A stretch of 39,092 nt of DNA, from NCBI GenBank assembly GCA_947652735.1, contig CANTEG010000021.1, positions 1-39,092 of the forward strand, given 5' to 3'. The notes below the pieces were generated by a model. That model ran no database searches, was not told the origin of the DNA, and saw nothing but the letters and a program-made list of their open reading frames with translations. The stretch's first letter is position 1, and each line of letters starts with the position of its first letter. Shown piece by piece: positions 13,151 to 22,361 of the stretch. The DNA comes from an uncultured Lachnospiraceae bacterium (GTDB lineage: Bacteria; Bacillota; Clostridia; Lachnospirales; Lachnospiraceae). The translations under genes and the position numbers were made by a program.

Positions 13151-14533
13151 ATGATCCATCAGTATAAGAATAATGGATATAACATCGTCCTTGATATAGC
13201 AAGCGGTTCAGTGCACGTGGTTGATGATTTGGTATATGATATGATAGAGTTATATCAGGATTTACCTGAGGAACAGATTGCAGATGCAATTGTTGCAAAG
13301 TATGATTCTACATATAGCAGCGAAGATATTCACGAGGCATATGAAGATATAACTGCCCTGAAGGAAAGCGGGCAGCTATTTACTGAGGATGTATATAAAG
13401 ATGTTATTATAGATTTTAAAAAGAGAAAAACAGTTGTGAAAGCACTTTGCCTTCATATTGCCCATGATTGTAATATGGCATGCAAATATTGTTTTGCGGA
13501 TGAGGGTTCATATAATGGTAAGCCAAGGGAGCTTATGAGTGCGGAGGTAGGAAAGAAAGCACTTGACTTCTTGGTTGAGAATTCAGGGAACAGGGTAAAT
13601 CTTGAGGTTGATTTCTTTGGCGGTGAACCGCTTATGAACTTTGAGGTTATAAAGGAAATCGTTGCGTATGGCAGAAGCATTGAAAAGACAGCAGGGAAAA
13701 ATTTTCGGTTTACCCTTACGACAAACGGTATTTTACTAAATGATGAAGTGACTGAATTTTGTAATAAAGAAATTTCAAATGTAGTTTTAAGCTTAGACGG
13801 AAGAAAATGTGTCAATGATAATATGAGACCATTTGTAAACGGAAAGGGAAGCTACGATGTGATTGTTCCTAAGTTTCAAAATTTTGTCGCCAAAAGAGGT
13901 GACAAAAGCTATTATGTCAGGGGAACATTTACACGGAATAATCTTGATTTTCTTGAAGATTTTAAGGCTATGGTTGATTTGGGTTTTCAGGAGATTTCAC
14001 TTGAACCTGTTGTTGCTGGCGATGATTGTGATTATTCCATAAGGGAAGAAGATATTGAGGCAATATGTAATCAGTATGATGCACTTGCGGCTTATATGAT
14101 AGAGCTTACAAAAAAAGGAAAGCCTGTAACATTTTTCCATTACATGCTTGACCTAAATGGCGGTCCTTGTGTGTACAAGCGTCTGTCAGGCTGTGGTTCA
14201 GGAACGGAGTATCTTGCGGTTACACCGACAGGGGACTTGTATCCGTGCCACCAGTTTGTCAGCTATGATGAGTACAAGCTGGGCAATGTATTTGACGGTA
14301 TTCAAAAAACGGAAATAATAGATGAATTTAAGCTTTGCAATGTATATGCCAAGGACAAATGCCGTGACTGCTTCGCAAGATTTTATTGCAGCGGGGGCTG
14401 TGCGGCAAATTCATTCCAGTTTCATGGTAATATACTTGATGCATATGATATAGGCTGCAAACTGCAACGCAAACGTGTTGAGTGTGCAATTATGATAAAA
14501 GCGGCACTTGCCGAATTTGAAGAAGGAGAATAA
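13151..14533 (+). CDS. scfB: SCIFF radical SAM maturase
   Basis: A 460-residue radical SAM peptide-modifying enzyme. The N-terminal ~85 residues, starting MIHQYKNNGYNIVLD, match the SCIFF maturase start and probably form the RRE-like leader-binding domain. The CxxxCxxC cluster motif is Cys107, Cys111 and Cys114 (DCNMACKYC), followed by FFGGEPL. The C-terminal SPASM region is Cys-rich (GPC, SGCGSG, YPCHQF, CRDCFARFYCSGGC, GCKL) and would hold two auxiliary [4Fe-4S] clusters. The enzyme installs thioether bonds on the SCIFF peptide encoded 99 nt upstream. AAGGAG at 13139-13144, 6 nt from the ATG, fixes the start; a TTG at 13127 would fall beside the upstream hairpin. The secDF ribosome site lies within its last codons. 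Confidence 0.96.
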   Translation: MIHQYKNNGYNIVLDIASGSVHVVDDLVYDMIELYQDLPEEQIADAIVAKYDSTYSSEDIHEAYEDITALKESGQLFTEDVYKDVIIDFKKRKTVVKALCLHIAHDCNMACKYCFADEGSYNGKPRELMSAEVGKKALDFLVENSGNRVNLEVDFFGGEPLMNFEVIKEIVAYGRSIEKTAGKNFRFTLTTNGILLNDEVTEFCNKEISNVVLSLDGRKCVNDNMRPFVNGKGSYDVIVPKFQNFVAKRGDKSYYVRGTFTRNNLDFLEDFKAMVDLGFQEISLEPVVAGDDCDYSIREEDIEAICNQYDALAAYMIELTKKGKPVTFFHYMLDLNGGPCVYKRLSGCGSGTEYLAVTPTGDLYPCHQFVSYDEYKLGNVFDGIQKTEIIDEFKLCNVYAKDKCRDCFARFYCSGGCAANSFQFHGNILDAYDIGCKLQRKRVECAIMIKAALAEFEEGE

Positions 14534-14537
14534 CAAA

Positions 14538-16775
14538 ATGAAGAAAGCAAGGAGAAAGGCAATACTGGTCTTGTTGGTATTTTTGGCACTGTTAGCCGGA
14601 GGTATCTACATGGCAGCATATGGTGTGGGAGAAAATGATGCTGGAAAAGCAGCAAATATTCCTTTGGGTCTTGATTTGCAGGGGGGGCTTAGTGTAACCT
14701 ATCAAATCGTTACACCAAATGCTTCGGAAGAAGAAATCAATGCAACTGTTGACAAGCTCCAGCGAAGAGTAGATTCCTACAGCTCAGAGGGTGAGGTTTA
14801 TCCTGAGGGAGATGACAGGATAACGGTTGAGGTTCCAATCAAGGATGCAGAGAAGATGGATGCATATGCAATTCTTGAGGAGCTCGGACAGCCTGGTACT
14901 TTGGAATTTCTTGATTCAACAAACTTTGAATTGTGGGCATCAGGTGCTGAATATGAATATGCCTTAAATGGTGCTGACATTAAAAATGCCAGTGCAGGAG
15001 TTGACGATTCGGGTGTTGTAAAAGATTATGTGGTGCAGCTTCAGTTTACCGATGAGGGTACAAAAAAGTTTGCAAAGGCAACAGCAGAAAATATAGGAAA
15101 GCCTATTTACATTATATATGATGGACAGGTACAAAGCTATCCTACCGTACAGACAGAGATAACAGACGGTAATGCAGTTATCAATGGAATGGAGGATTAC
15201 GAGAGGGCAGACCAGCTTGCAAGTACAATCAAGATAGGAGCACTTCCTCTTGAGCTTGAACAGCTCCAGTATAATATCGTAGGTGCAAAGCTTGGTACGG
15301 AAGCTATATCAACAAGTATTAAGGCAGGTGTTATCGGACTTGCAATTGTATGCTTGCTGATGATTATTATATATCTTGTCCCGGGATTTATTGCGGCAAT
15401 CGCACTTGTTGCATATGTTGTGCTTATGCTGTTATTCCTGAACATCAGAAGTGTTGTTCTTACACTGCCTGGACTTGCAGGTATTGTTCTTTCGATAGGT
15501 ATGGCGGTTGATGCGAATGTTATCATCTTTACCCGTATCAAGGAAGAAATAGCAGCAGGAAAAAATGTTAAGACAGCAGTTTCATCGGGATTTTCCAAGG
15601 CACTTTCGTCCATTGTTGACGGAAATATAACGACATTGATTGCGGCATTCGTGCTTATGGCTCTCGGAACGGGAAGTATTAAAGGTTTTGCAAACACACT
15701 TGTAATTGGTATTGTGCTTTCCATGTTTACGGCACTTGTCATTACAAAGATGCTGTTAAATGTAGCAGTTAATTTAGGAGTTACAAATAAAAAGTTCTAC
15801 GGACAGGCAAAAGAGCCGAAGATAAGAAACTATGTAAAGAATTCAAAGATATGCTTTGCCATCTCAGCGGCACTTATTATACTTGGGCTTGTCTTCCTTC
15901 CAATTAACAAGTCAAAGCATGGAGACATACTCAACTTTAGTCTTGAGTTTACAGGTGGAGCATCCACTACAGTAGAATTTACGGAGCAGTATGATTTGGC
16001 ACGTGTTGAGAATGAAATTATTCCTGTAATTGTTGAAAAAACAGGGCTCAGTGCGGGTGATATCCAGATACAGACGGTTGAGGGAACCAATCAGGTTATA
16101 TTTAAGACTGTAGATCTTTCTGTTGATGACGGTAAAAAGGATGACAACGCTTCTGCAACTGATGCGGCAGAGCAGAATGTAAATGAGGGCGGGCTTGAAA
16201 AGGTTATAAGAGATAACTTTGAGGTTTCATCCGTAAGTACAAGTAATATCGGTTCCACAATAAGTGGTGAAATGAGAAAGGATGCCATCGTTGCAATTAT
16301 TGTTGCATCTGTGCTTATGCTTATATATATTGCCATAAGATTTTCGGATGTTAAGTTTGGTGCCAGTGCGGTACTTGCACTGATACACGATGTCATGGTA
16401 GTATTTATGATATATTCAGTGGCAAGATTGTCAGTGGGTAATACATTTATAGCATGTATGCTTACGATTGTAGGTTACTCAATCAATGCAACGATTATCA
16501 TATTTGACCGTATTAGGGAAAATATGAAGCTGATGGGTAAGGATGACTTGGAGAATGTTGTAAATACAAGTATTTCCCAGACATTTACAAGAACAATTTA
16601 CACCTCACTCACTACATTTGTCATGGTATTGGTGCTTTTTGTCATGGGTGTGGCTTCACTTAAAGAGTTTACGCTCACGCTGATGGCAGGTATCGTATGT
16701 GGTGCATACTCGTCTGTATGTATTACAGGACCGCTTTGGTATGTGTTGAAAAAGAAGTTTACAAAGAAAGCGTAA
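14538..16775 (+). CDS. secDF: Fused protein translocase subunit SecDF
   Basis: A 745-residue fusion of SecD and SecF, the usual arrangement in Bacillota. It uses the proton gradient to help pull secreted proteins through SecYEG. The SecD half has an N-terminal helix (about 8-28), GLDLQGG at 44-50, a large extracellular P1 domain to about 250 and five further helices. The SecF half starts near residue 440, with FTGG near 471 and the conserved YSINATIIIFDR helix near 647. A low-complexity insert (DDGKKDDNASATDAAEQN) interrupts the SecF periplasmic domain. The start ATG follows AGAAGGAG at 14521-14528 inside the end of scfB, so the genes are probably coupled. Confidence 0.95.
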   Translation: MKKARRKAILVLLVFLALLAGGIYMAAYGVGENDAGKAANIPLGLDLQGGLSVTYQIVTPNASEEEINATVDKLQRRVDSYSSEGEVYPEGDDRITVEVPIKDAEKMDAYAILEELGQPGTLEFLDSTNFELWASGAEYEYALNGADIKNASAGVDDSGVVKDYVVQLQFTDEGTKKFAKATAENIGKPIYIIYDGQVQSYPTVQTEITDGNAVINGMEDYERADQLASTIKIGALPLELEQLQYNIVGAKLGTEAISTSIKAGVIGLAIVCLLMIIIYLVPGFIAAIALVAYVVLMLLFLNIRSVVLTLPGLAGIVLSIGMAVDANVIIFTRIKEEIAAGKNVKTAVSSGFSKALSSIVDGNITTLIAAFVLMALGTGSIKGFANTLVIGIVLSMFTALVITKMLLNVAVNLGVTNKKFYGQAKEPKIRNYVKNSKICFAISAALIILGLVFLPINKSKHGDILNFSLEFTGGASTTVEFTEQYDLARVENEIIPVIVEKTGLSAGDIQIQTVEGTNQVIFKTVDLSVDDGKKDDNASATDAAEQNVNEGGLEKVIRDNFEVSSVSTSNIGSTISGEMRKDAIVAIIVASVLMLIYIAIRFSDVKFGASAVLALIHDVMVVFMIYSVARLSVGNTFIACMLTIVGYSINATIIIFDRIRENMKLMGKDDLENVVNTSISQTFTRTIYTSLTTFVMVLVLFVMGVASLKEFTLTLMAGIVCGAYSSVCITGPLWYVLKKKFTKKA

Positions 16776-16788
16776 TGTAAATAATAAA

Positions 16789-16816
16789 GGGGTTGGCAGT
16801 CTGCCGGCTCCTTTTT
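16789..16816 (+). terminator. Rho-independent terminator after secDF
   Basis: GGGGTTGGC (16789-16797) pairs with GCCGGCTCC (16803-16811) around a 5-nt loop, followed at once by TTTTTAT. It closes the scfA-scfB-secDF transcript. Confidence 0.9.
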
Positions 16817-16886
16817 ATATTGCAATACAGGAAGATTGTTTAAAGACAATTCGTTCATAGAAAATCAGTTACATTTGGGAGAAAAT

Positions 16887-18662
16887 ATGGATACAAAATG
16901 GACAGTCTGCGGGAAAAGGGCAGACTTTAAGGGAATAGGAAAAAAATTTGGTATCGACCAGGTTGTGGCACGGGTGATAAGAAACCGCGATGTAATAGGC
17001 GATGATGCCATAGATATGTATTTAAATGGTACCCTTGATATGGTTCACGATCCAAGGCTTATGGCAGATATGGAACAGGGCTGTATGATTATGGCGGAAA
17101 AGATACGTGGCAGAAAGTCTATCAGGATTATCTCCGATTATGATGTGGATGGTGTCATGTCCAATTATATTTTGCTTGATGGTCTTAAGGGCTTAGGTGC
17201 GGAGGTTACATACGAAATTCCCGACAGGGTGGCAGACGGATATGGAATCAATGAACGGATGATTGAGGATGCTTATAAGGATGGTGTTGACACCATTATA
17301 ACATGCGATAATGGCATTGCTGCATTTCCTGCCGTATCACTTGCAAAAAAATATGGCATGACCATTATTGTCACTGATCACCATGATATTCCGTATGAGC
17401 TTGATGGGGCAAACAACAGACAGTATAAGCTGGTGGATGCAGATGCGGTTATTGATATAAAGAGAGAAGACTGTACATACCCATATAAGGGGCTTTGTGG
17501 TGCAGGAGTTGCATACAAATTTATCAGATGTCTCTATGATACTATGGGAGTGGCGTGGGATGACCCTGAGAAATATATTGAAATGCTGGCGATAGCGACC
17601 CAGTGTGATGTGATGGAGCTTACCGGCGAAAACAGAATATATGTCAGAGAGGGACTTAAACTGCTCCGCAGGACAAAAAACATTGGTTTAAAAAGTCTGA
17701 TATATCAAAACGGTCTTACAGGGAAACAGATATATTCCTACCACTTGGGATTTGTTTTAGGACCATGTATAAATGCCGCAGGCAGACTGGAAAGTGCACG
17801 TGAGGGACTAAAGCTTTTGCTGTGTGAGGATGAGACGGAGGCTATGAATATGGCAGCGTCACTCATGGAGCTTAATACAAAACGGAAAGGAATGACCAAT
17901 GACGGTGTTACGGATGCAGTGGAAAAGGTGGAGCAGGAGCTTAAGGATGATACGGTTTTGGTAATTTATCTGCCGAAGCTCCATGAAAGTCTTGCAGGCA
18001 TAGTTGCAGGAAGAATAAGGGAACAATATTATAAGCCTGTATTTGTTATGACGGATTCAGAAGAAGGGATGTTAAAAGGTTCAGGGCGTTCCATAGAGGG
18101 ATACCACATGTTTGATGCACTAAGTGAGATAAAGGATATTTTGGAAAAGTTTGGCGGACATGAGCTGGCGGCAGGCCTTTCCATTAAGGCTGACAGGCTT
18201 TGTGATATGAGGCGGCTGTTAAATGAAAAACAAAGACTTACGAAAGAGCAGCTTACACCTGTTGTGAGAATTGATGTTCCGATGCCGATATCATACATAT
18301 CCATTCCACTGGTGGAGCAGCTAAAGCTGCTTGAACCGTATGGTAAGGGAAATGAAAAACCTCTTTTTGCACAGGCGGCACTGGGCATAAAATCAGCCAG
18401 AGTGTTTGGCACTGATGGCAAATATATCAGGATATACTTTCAGGATGATGATGGAAATACCATTGAGGCAGTGGATTTTGATGGAATAAAGTTCCAACAA
18501 TGTATAAAAGTGTGGTTTAATGACGAAGAATGTGGTAAAATGTTAAAAGGTTTGCCTAACCATATAAAATTAGATGTGGCGTATTACCCTGATATCAATG
18601 AATATGGTGGCAGAAAAACAGTTCAGATAAAACCAGTCATGTATAGAAAAAGTGAAGCTTAA
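16887..18662 (+). CDS. recJ: RecJ-like single-strand DNA exonuclease (DHH family)
   Basis: A 591-residue DHH/DHHA1 phosphoesterase, the size of a short RecJ. Motif I is DYDVDG (84-89; usually DYDADG), motif II is CDNGI, motif III is DHH (164-166), and the C-terminal DHHA1 region has GSGRS and FGGHELAAG. RecJ degrades single-stranded DNA 5' to 3' in recombination and base-excision repair, with metal ions in the DHH site. The C-terminal ~140 residues fit the OB-fold domain. ATG at 16887 with GGGAG (16877-16881) is chosen over an upstream in-frame start at 16836 that would lack a ribosome site. It is the first gene after the secDF terminator and probably leads a recJ-apt-rel unit. Confidence 0.93.
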   Translation: MDTKWTVCGKRADFKGIGKKFGIDQVVARVIRNRDVIGDDAIDMYLNGTLDMVHDPRLMADMEQGCMIMAEKIRGRKSIRIISDYDVDGVMSNYILLDGLKGLGAEVTYEIPDRVADGYGINERMIEDAYKDGVDTIITCDNGIAAFPAVSLAKKYGMTIIVTDHHDIPYELDGANNRQYKLVDADAVIDIKREDCTYPYKGLCGAGVAYKFIRCLYDTMGVAWDDPEKYIEMLAIATQCDVMELTGENRIYVREGLKLLRRTKNIGLKSLIYQNGLTGKQIYSYHLGFVLGPCINAAGRLESAREGLKLLLCEDETEAMNMAASLMELNTKRKGMTNDGVTDAVEKVEQELKDDTVLVIYLPKLHESLAGIVAGRIREQYYKPVFVMTDSEEGMLKGSGRSIEGYHMFDALSEIKDILEKFGGHELAAGLSIKADRLCDMRRLLNEKQRLTKEQLTPVVRIDVPMPISYISIPLVEQLKLLEPYGKGNEKPLFAQAALGIKSARVFGTDGKYIRIYFQDDDGNTIEAVDFDGIKFQQCIKVWFNDEECGKMLKGLPNHIKLDVAYYPDINEYGGRKTVQIKPVMYRKSEA

Positions 18663-18693
18663 TATATAAAACTATGGATAAGGAGCTGATAGA

Positions 18694-19218
18694 ATGAAAA
18701 AGGTTGAAGATTACATTAAAAGTATTCCAGATTTTCCAAAAGAGGGAATAATATTCAGGGACGTGACAAGCGTGCTTGAAAGTCCAGAAGGATTTGCACT
18801 GGCTATGGATGCCATGAACAAGGAACTGGAAGGACTTGACTATGATTGTATAGCAGGCATAGAATCCAGAGGCTTCATATTTGGCGCAGGTATTGCATAT
18901 ATGAATAAAAAAGGATTTATTCCTGTTAGAAAAAAGGGAAAGCTTCCGAGAGAAACAGTGGAGATGGGATATGATCTTGAATACGGACAGGCAGTGATTG
19001 AAATGCACAAGGACTCAATAAAGCCGGGAGATAAGGTTGTGCTTATCGATGATCTGATTGCCACTGGCGGTACGGTGGAAGCAGCGGCAAAGCTTGTGGA
19101 ACAGCTTGGCGGAGAAGTTGTAAAGATGGTGTTTCTCATAGAATTAGTTGATTTAAAGGCAAGAAATTTACTGACAAAATACGACATAGCATCTGTTGTC
19201 AAATATGAGGGCGAGTAA
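18694..19218 (+). CDS. apt: Adenine phosphoribosyltransferase
   Basis: A 174-residue type I phosphoribosyltransferase that turns adenine and PRPP into AMP and pyrophosphate (purine salvage). The PRPP-binding motif VVLIDDLIATGGT is at about 115-127. The adenine-site region IESRGFIFG and the flexible loop with RKKGKLPRE are typical for Apt. AAGGAG precedes the ATG with 8-10 nt spacing. The gene is 31 nt after recJ and 36 nt before rel, an order common in Bacillota. Confidence 0.96.
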   Translation: MKKVEDYIKSIPDFPKEGIIFRDVTSVLESPEGFALAMDAMNKELEGLDYDCIAGIESRGFIFGAGIAYMNKKGFIPVRKKGKLPRETVEMGYDLEYGQAVIEMHKDSIKPGDKVVLIDDLIATGGTVEAAAKLVEQLGGEVVKMVFLIELVDLKARNLLTKYDIASVVKYEGE

Positions 19219-19254
19219 AACATACGGCATATGCTGTAGAAAGAAGTGATTGGT

Positions 19255-21519
19255 ATGGCAGAGGAAATTAAAAAAGAAGATGCTCTGAAAAAAGAGTTAA
19301 GCAAGCCGGACGATTTTACGCCGCCGGAGGAACTATATGATAAACTTATCAACACGATAAAAAGGTATCATCCGTCCTCTGATGTTTCATTGATTGAAAA
19401 GGCATACAAAATCGCATATGAGGCACACAAGGATCAGCGCAGGAAGTCTGGTGAGCCGTATATTATTCATCCGTTGTGTGTGGCACTCGTATTGGCAGAG
19501 CTGGAACTTGATAAGGAGACTATCGTTGGTGGAATTCTCCATGATGTAGTGGAGGACACGGTTATGACGATAGACGAGATTGCAACCGAGTTTTCGGACG
19601 AGATTGCACTTCTTGTTGACGGTGTTACAAAGCTTACACAGTTGGACTTATCACAGGATAAAATTGAGATACAGGCTGAAAACCTGCGTAAGATGTTTCT
19701 TGCCATGGCAAAGGATATCAGGGTTATACTGATAAAACTGGCGGACCGTCTTCACAATTTAAGAACCCTTCAGTATCAGTCGCCGAACAAGCAGATTGAA
19801 AAAGCACGTGAGACAATGGATATCTATGCACCTATCGCACATAGGCTTGGTATATCCAAGATAAAGATAGAGCTTGATGATTTATCCATGAGTTATCTCT
19901 ATCCTGACGTTTACAAGTCACTGAAGGAGGAAGTCAATACCAGACTTTCTTCCGGTGAGGAATTTATAAAAGGTATCGTCAATGAAGTATGTGAGTACAT
20001 GAAAGAGTCGGATATCAAGTGTGAGGTAGATGGCAGGGTCAAGCATTTATTTAGTATTTATAAGAAAATGATTACCCAGAACAAAACACTCGACCAAATT
20101 TATGATATCTATGCCATACGAATTAAGGTTGACACGGTTCGTGACTGCTATGCTGCACTTGGTACAATCCATGAGAAGTATAAACCGATTCCGGGCAGGT
20201 TTAAGGACTATATAGCCATGCCGAAGGAAAATATGTATCAGTCACTGCATACAACATTAATCGGACCAGGCGGTAAACCTTTTGAGATACAGATAAGAAC
20301 CTATGAAATGCACAAAACAGCCGAGTATGGTATTGCGGCACACTGGAAGTATAAGGAGGGACCTGTCAACCAAAAGGAGCAGGAGGAGCAGAAGCTGAGC
20401 TGGCTCAGACAAATATTGGAATGGCAGACGGATACGGCAGACAACAAGGAGTTTATGAGCTTTGTAAAAACGGATTTGGATTTGTTTTCCGATCAGGTGT
20501 ATTGCTTCACTCCGGCAGGTGATGTAAAAAATCTGCCTAAGGGTTCCACGCCTATCGATTTTGCCTATAGTATTCACACGGCGGTGGGTAACAAAATGAT
20601 AGGCGCACGTGTAAACGGACGTCAGGTGCCGATTGAGACGGAGCTTCATAATGGTGACAGGGTAGAGATTATCACCTCACAAAACAGTAAGGGACCAAGC
20701 CATGACTGGCTGGCTCTTGTAAAAAGCTCTCAGGCAAAAACAAAAATTAACCAGTGGTTCAGAATAGAAAATAAGGTTGATAATATACAAAAGGGCAAGG
20801 ATGCTTTAGTGGCATACTGTAAATCAAAGTCCATTTCACTCTCGGACCTTCTAGTACCTGAGTTTAAGGAAAGTGTATTAAAGAAATACAATTTTACCAC
20901 ATGGGATGCCCTTCTTGCATCCATCGGTCATGGTGGAATGAAAGAGGGACAGGTTGTAAACCGTCTGCTTGAGGAGTACAACAAGGAGCAGGCGGAAAAG
21001 GTTACGGAGGAACAGATTGTTGACAAGATAAACACGCCGGGACGCGGGAATTCGCTTCCTAAGGGTGGAATTGTCGTAAAGGGAATTGATGATGTTGCGG
21101 TAAGATTTTCCAAGTGCTGTACACCTGTACCTGGTGATGAAATAGTAGGCTATATTACAAGGGGCAGAGGTGTATCCATACATCGTACCGATTGTATCAA
21201 TGTACTTTGTATGGACGAGTTTGACAGAGAGCGGCTCATTGAGGCTGACTGGGCCGACGGACCGTCACAGGTTTCTAATCTGTATAGTACGGAGATTATA
21301 ATATATGCCTCAGAAAGTACGGGGCTTGTGTTTGAACTGTCCAAGATATTTAACGAGGAAAATATCAACTTAACAGGTATGAATGTAAGGACAAGCAAAC
21401 AGGGCAAGGCTACCGTGTCGGTAAAGTTTGAAATCCGTTCTAAGGAGCAGCTTACAAAGCTTATCGCCAAAATCCGCTCTATTGAGGGTGTAATCGATAT
21501 AGAGAGAGCTGCGGGTTAA
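19255..21519 (+). CDS. rel: Bifunctional (p)ppGpp synthetase/hydrolase Rel
   Basis: A 754-residue long RelA/SpoT homologue that makes and degrades the alarmone (p)ppGpp. The N-terminal HD hydrolase is intact: His72, His96-Asp97 and Asp164 (LADRLHN). The synthetase domain carries GRVKHLFSIYKKM and RFKD (315-318); the basic R-x-K-D form is the mark of bifunctional Rel rather than RelA. A TGS domain follows (CFTPAGDVKNLPKGSTPIDF), then a helical region, a Cys-containing segment (FSKCCTPVPGD) and a C-terminal ACT domain. Both activities are predicted. ATG at 19255 is used; an in-frame GTG at 19246 is possible but overlaps the weak AGAAAGAAG site. Confidence 0.96.
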   Translation: MAEEIKKEDALKKELSKPDDFTPPEELYDKLINTIKRYHPSSDVSLIEKAYKIAYEAHKDQRRKSGEPYIIHPLCVALVLAELELDKETIVGGILHDVVEDTVMTIDEIATEFSDEIALLVDGVTKLTQLDLSQDKIEIQAENLRKMFLAMAKDIRVILIKLADRLHNLRTLQYQSPNKQIEKARETMDIYAPIAHRLGISKIKIELDDLSMSYLYPDVYKSLKEEVNTRLSSGEEFIKGIVNEVCEYMKESDIKCEVDGRVKHLFSIYKKMITQNKTLDQIYDIYAIRIKVDTVRDCYAALGTIHEKYKPIPGRFKDYIAMPKENMYQSLHTTLIGPGGKPFEIQIRTYEMHKTAEYGIAAHWKYKEGPVNQKEQEEQKLSWLRQILEWQTDTADNKEFMSFVKTDLDLFSDQVYCFTPAGDVKNLPKGSTPIDFAYSIHTAVGNKMIGARVNGRQVPIETELHNGDRVEIITSQNSKGPSHDWLALVKSSQAKTKINQWFRIENKVDNIQKGKDALVAYCKSKSISLSDLLVPEFKESVLKKYNFTTWDALLASIGHGGMKEGQVVNRLLEEYNKEQAEKVTEEQIVDKINTPGRGNSLPKGGIVVKGIDDVAVRFSKCCTPVPGDEIVGYITRGRGVSIHRTDCINVLCMDEFDRERLIEADWADGPSQVSNLYSTEIIIYASESTGLVFELSKIFNEENINLTGMNVRTSKQGKATVSVKFEIRSKEQLTKLIAKIRSIEGVIDIERAAG

Positions 21520-21539
21520 GTTATTTTGAAATAAATAGG

Positions 21540-21583
21540 CAATTGCGAAACGGATGTTTTCAAAAGACAGAGTTTCGCAATTG
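21540..21583. repeat. Perfect 12-bp inverted repeat between rel and MBL gene
   Basis: CAATTGCGAAAC (21540-21551) and GTTTCGCAATTG (21572-21583) are exact complements around a 20-nt loop. The loop starts GGAT and contains AAAAG at the same distance as the hairpin at 10837-10875. No T-run follows on either strand, so it is not a typical terminator. It could be an RNA stability element, a protein-binding site or a dispersed repeat. Confidence 0.75.
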
Positions 21584-21615
21584 ACTATTGAGACGAATTC
21601 AAAGAGGAGTTATCA

Positions 21616-22248
21616 ATGGCAAATATAATCGTTATTACAAATATGCTTGGTTCATTTGCAACCAATTGTTATACAATCGCAAATACGGACACAAGGGAAG
21701 CAATTATAGTGGATCCTGCTGACAGGGCTGATTTTCTTGTGCAGATGTATGCAAATCAAAATCTGAAGCCTGTTGCTGTGCTTCTTACCCATGGACATGC
21801 TGACCACATAGGAGCACTTCCGGGTATAAGAAAAGCATATCCTGAGATTACGGTGTATGCAGGTAAGGCGGAGGAAGCCCTTCTTAAAAATCCGGCAACC
21901 AATCTTTCGGCTATGTTCGGTTACCCGACGGAGGTGGAAGCGGACAAATATGTGGAAGATGGTGACGTAATAGAGCTTTTAGGAGTAGAGATTACGTGCA
22001 TTCATGTCCCTGGTCATACAATAGGCGGAACCTGCTATTATATCGCAGAGCAGGAGGTTCTGTTTTCAGGTGATACATTATTTGCGGGAAGTATAGGACG
22101 CTCTGACTTCCCTACAGGTGATGAGAAGGCACTTCTGGAAAATATAGAGAAGAAGCTTCTTGTTTTGCCTGACAATGTAACGGTATATCCGGGACATAAT
22201 TCAAGAACTACCGTGAAACGGGAGAGAGAGACAAATCCATATTTTTAA
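21616..22248 (+). CDS. MBL-fold metallo-hydrolase (glyoxalase II-like)
   Basis: A 210-residue metallo-beta-lactamase-fold hydrolase. The metal-binding set is complete: LTHGHADHIG (His59, His61, Asp63, His64), HVPGHT, FSGDTLF and the C-terminal YPGHN. It resembles the small hydroxyacylglutathione-hydrolase-like proteins (YqgX-type) common in Bacillota, whose true substrates, possibly thioesters, are mostly unknown. GAGGAG precedes the ATG. It lies between rel and hemZ. Confidence 0.92.
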   Translation: MANIIVITNMLGSFATNCYTIANTDTREAIIVDPADRADFLVQMYANQNLKPVAVLLTHGHADHIGALPGIRKAYPEITVYAGKAEEALLKNPATNLSAMFGYPTEVEADKYVEDGDVIELLGVEITCIHVPGHTIGGTCYYIAEQEVLFSGDTLFAGSIGRSDFPTGDEKALLENIEKKLLVLPDNVTVYPGHNSRTTVKRERETNPYF

Positions 22249-22267
22249 AATATGTAATGGATGATGT

Positions 22268-22335
22268 CAGTTCATTTGCTGAGCAGTGATTTGGTTTTAT
22301 AGGAAACTGCTAATTATTTACAAAAGCATGAACTG
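22268..22335 (+). other. Nested inverted repeats in the hemZ leader
   Basis: CAGTTCAT (22268-22275) matches ATGAACTG (22328-22335). Inside them AGCAGT (22282-22287) matches ACTGCT (22306-22311). The 113-nt gap before hemZ could fold into one long two-part stem. No T-run follows; a leader RNA structure or a regulator site are both possible. Confidence 0.4.
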
Positions 22336-22361
22336 ATGTTGAAGAATAAAGGTATAAAAAC

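Noticed and set aside
15197-15742. 181-codon reverse frame over secDF
   Set aside because: It is a shadow frame opposite a clear conserved protein, rich in Ser, Thr and Ile as expected from reversed hydrophobic codons.
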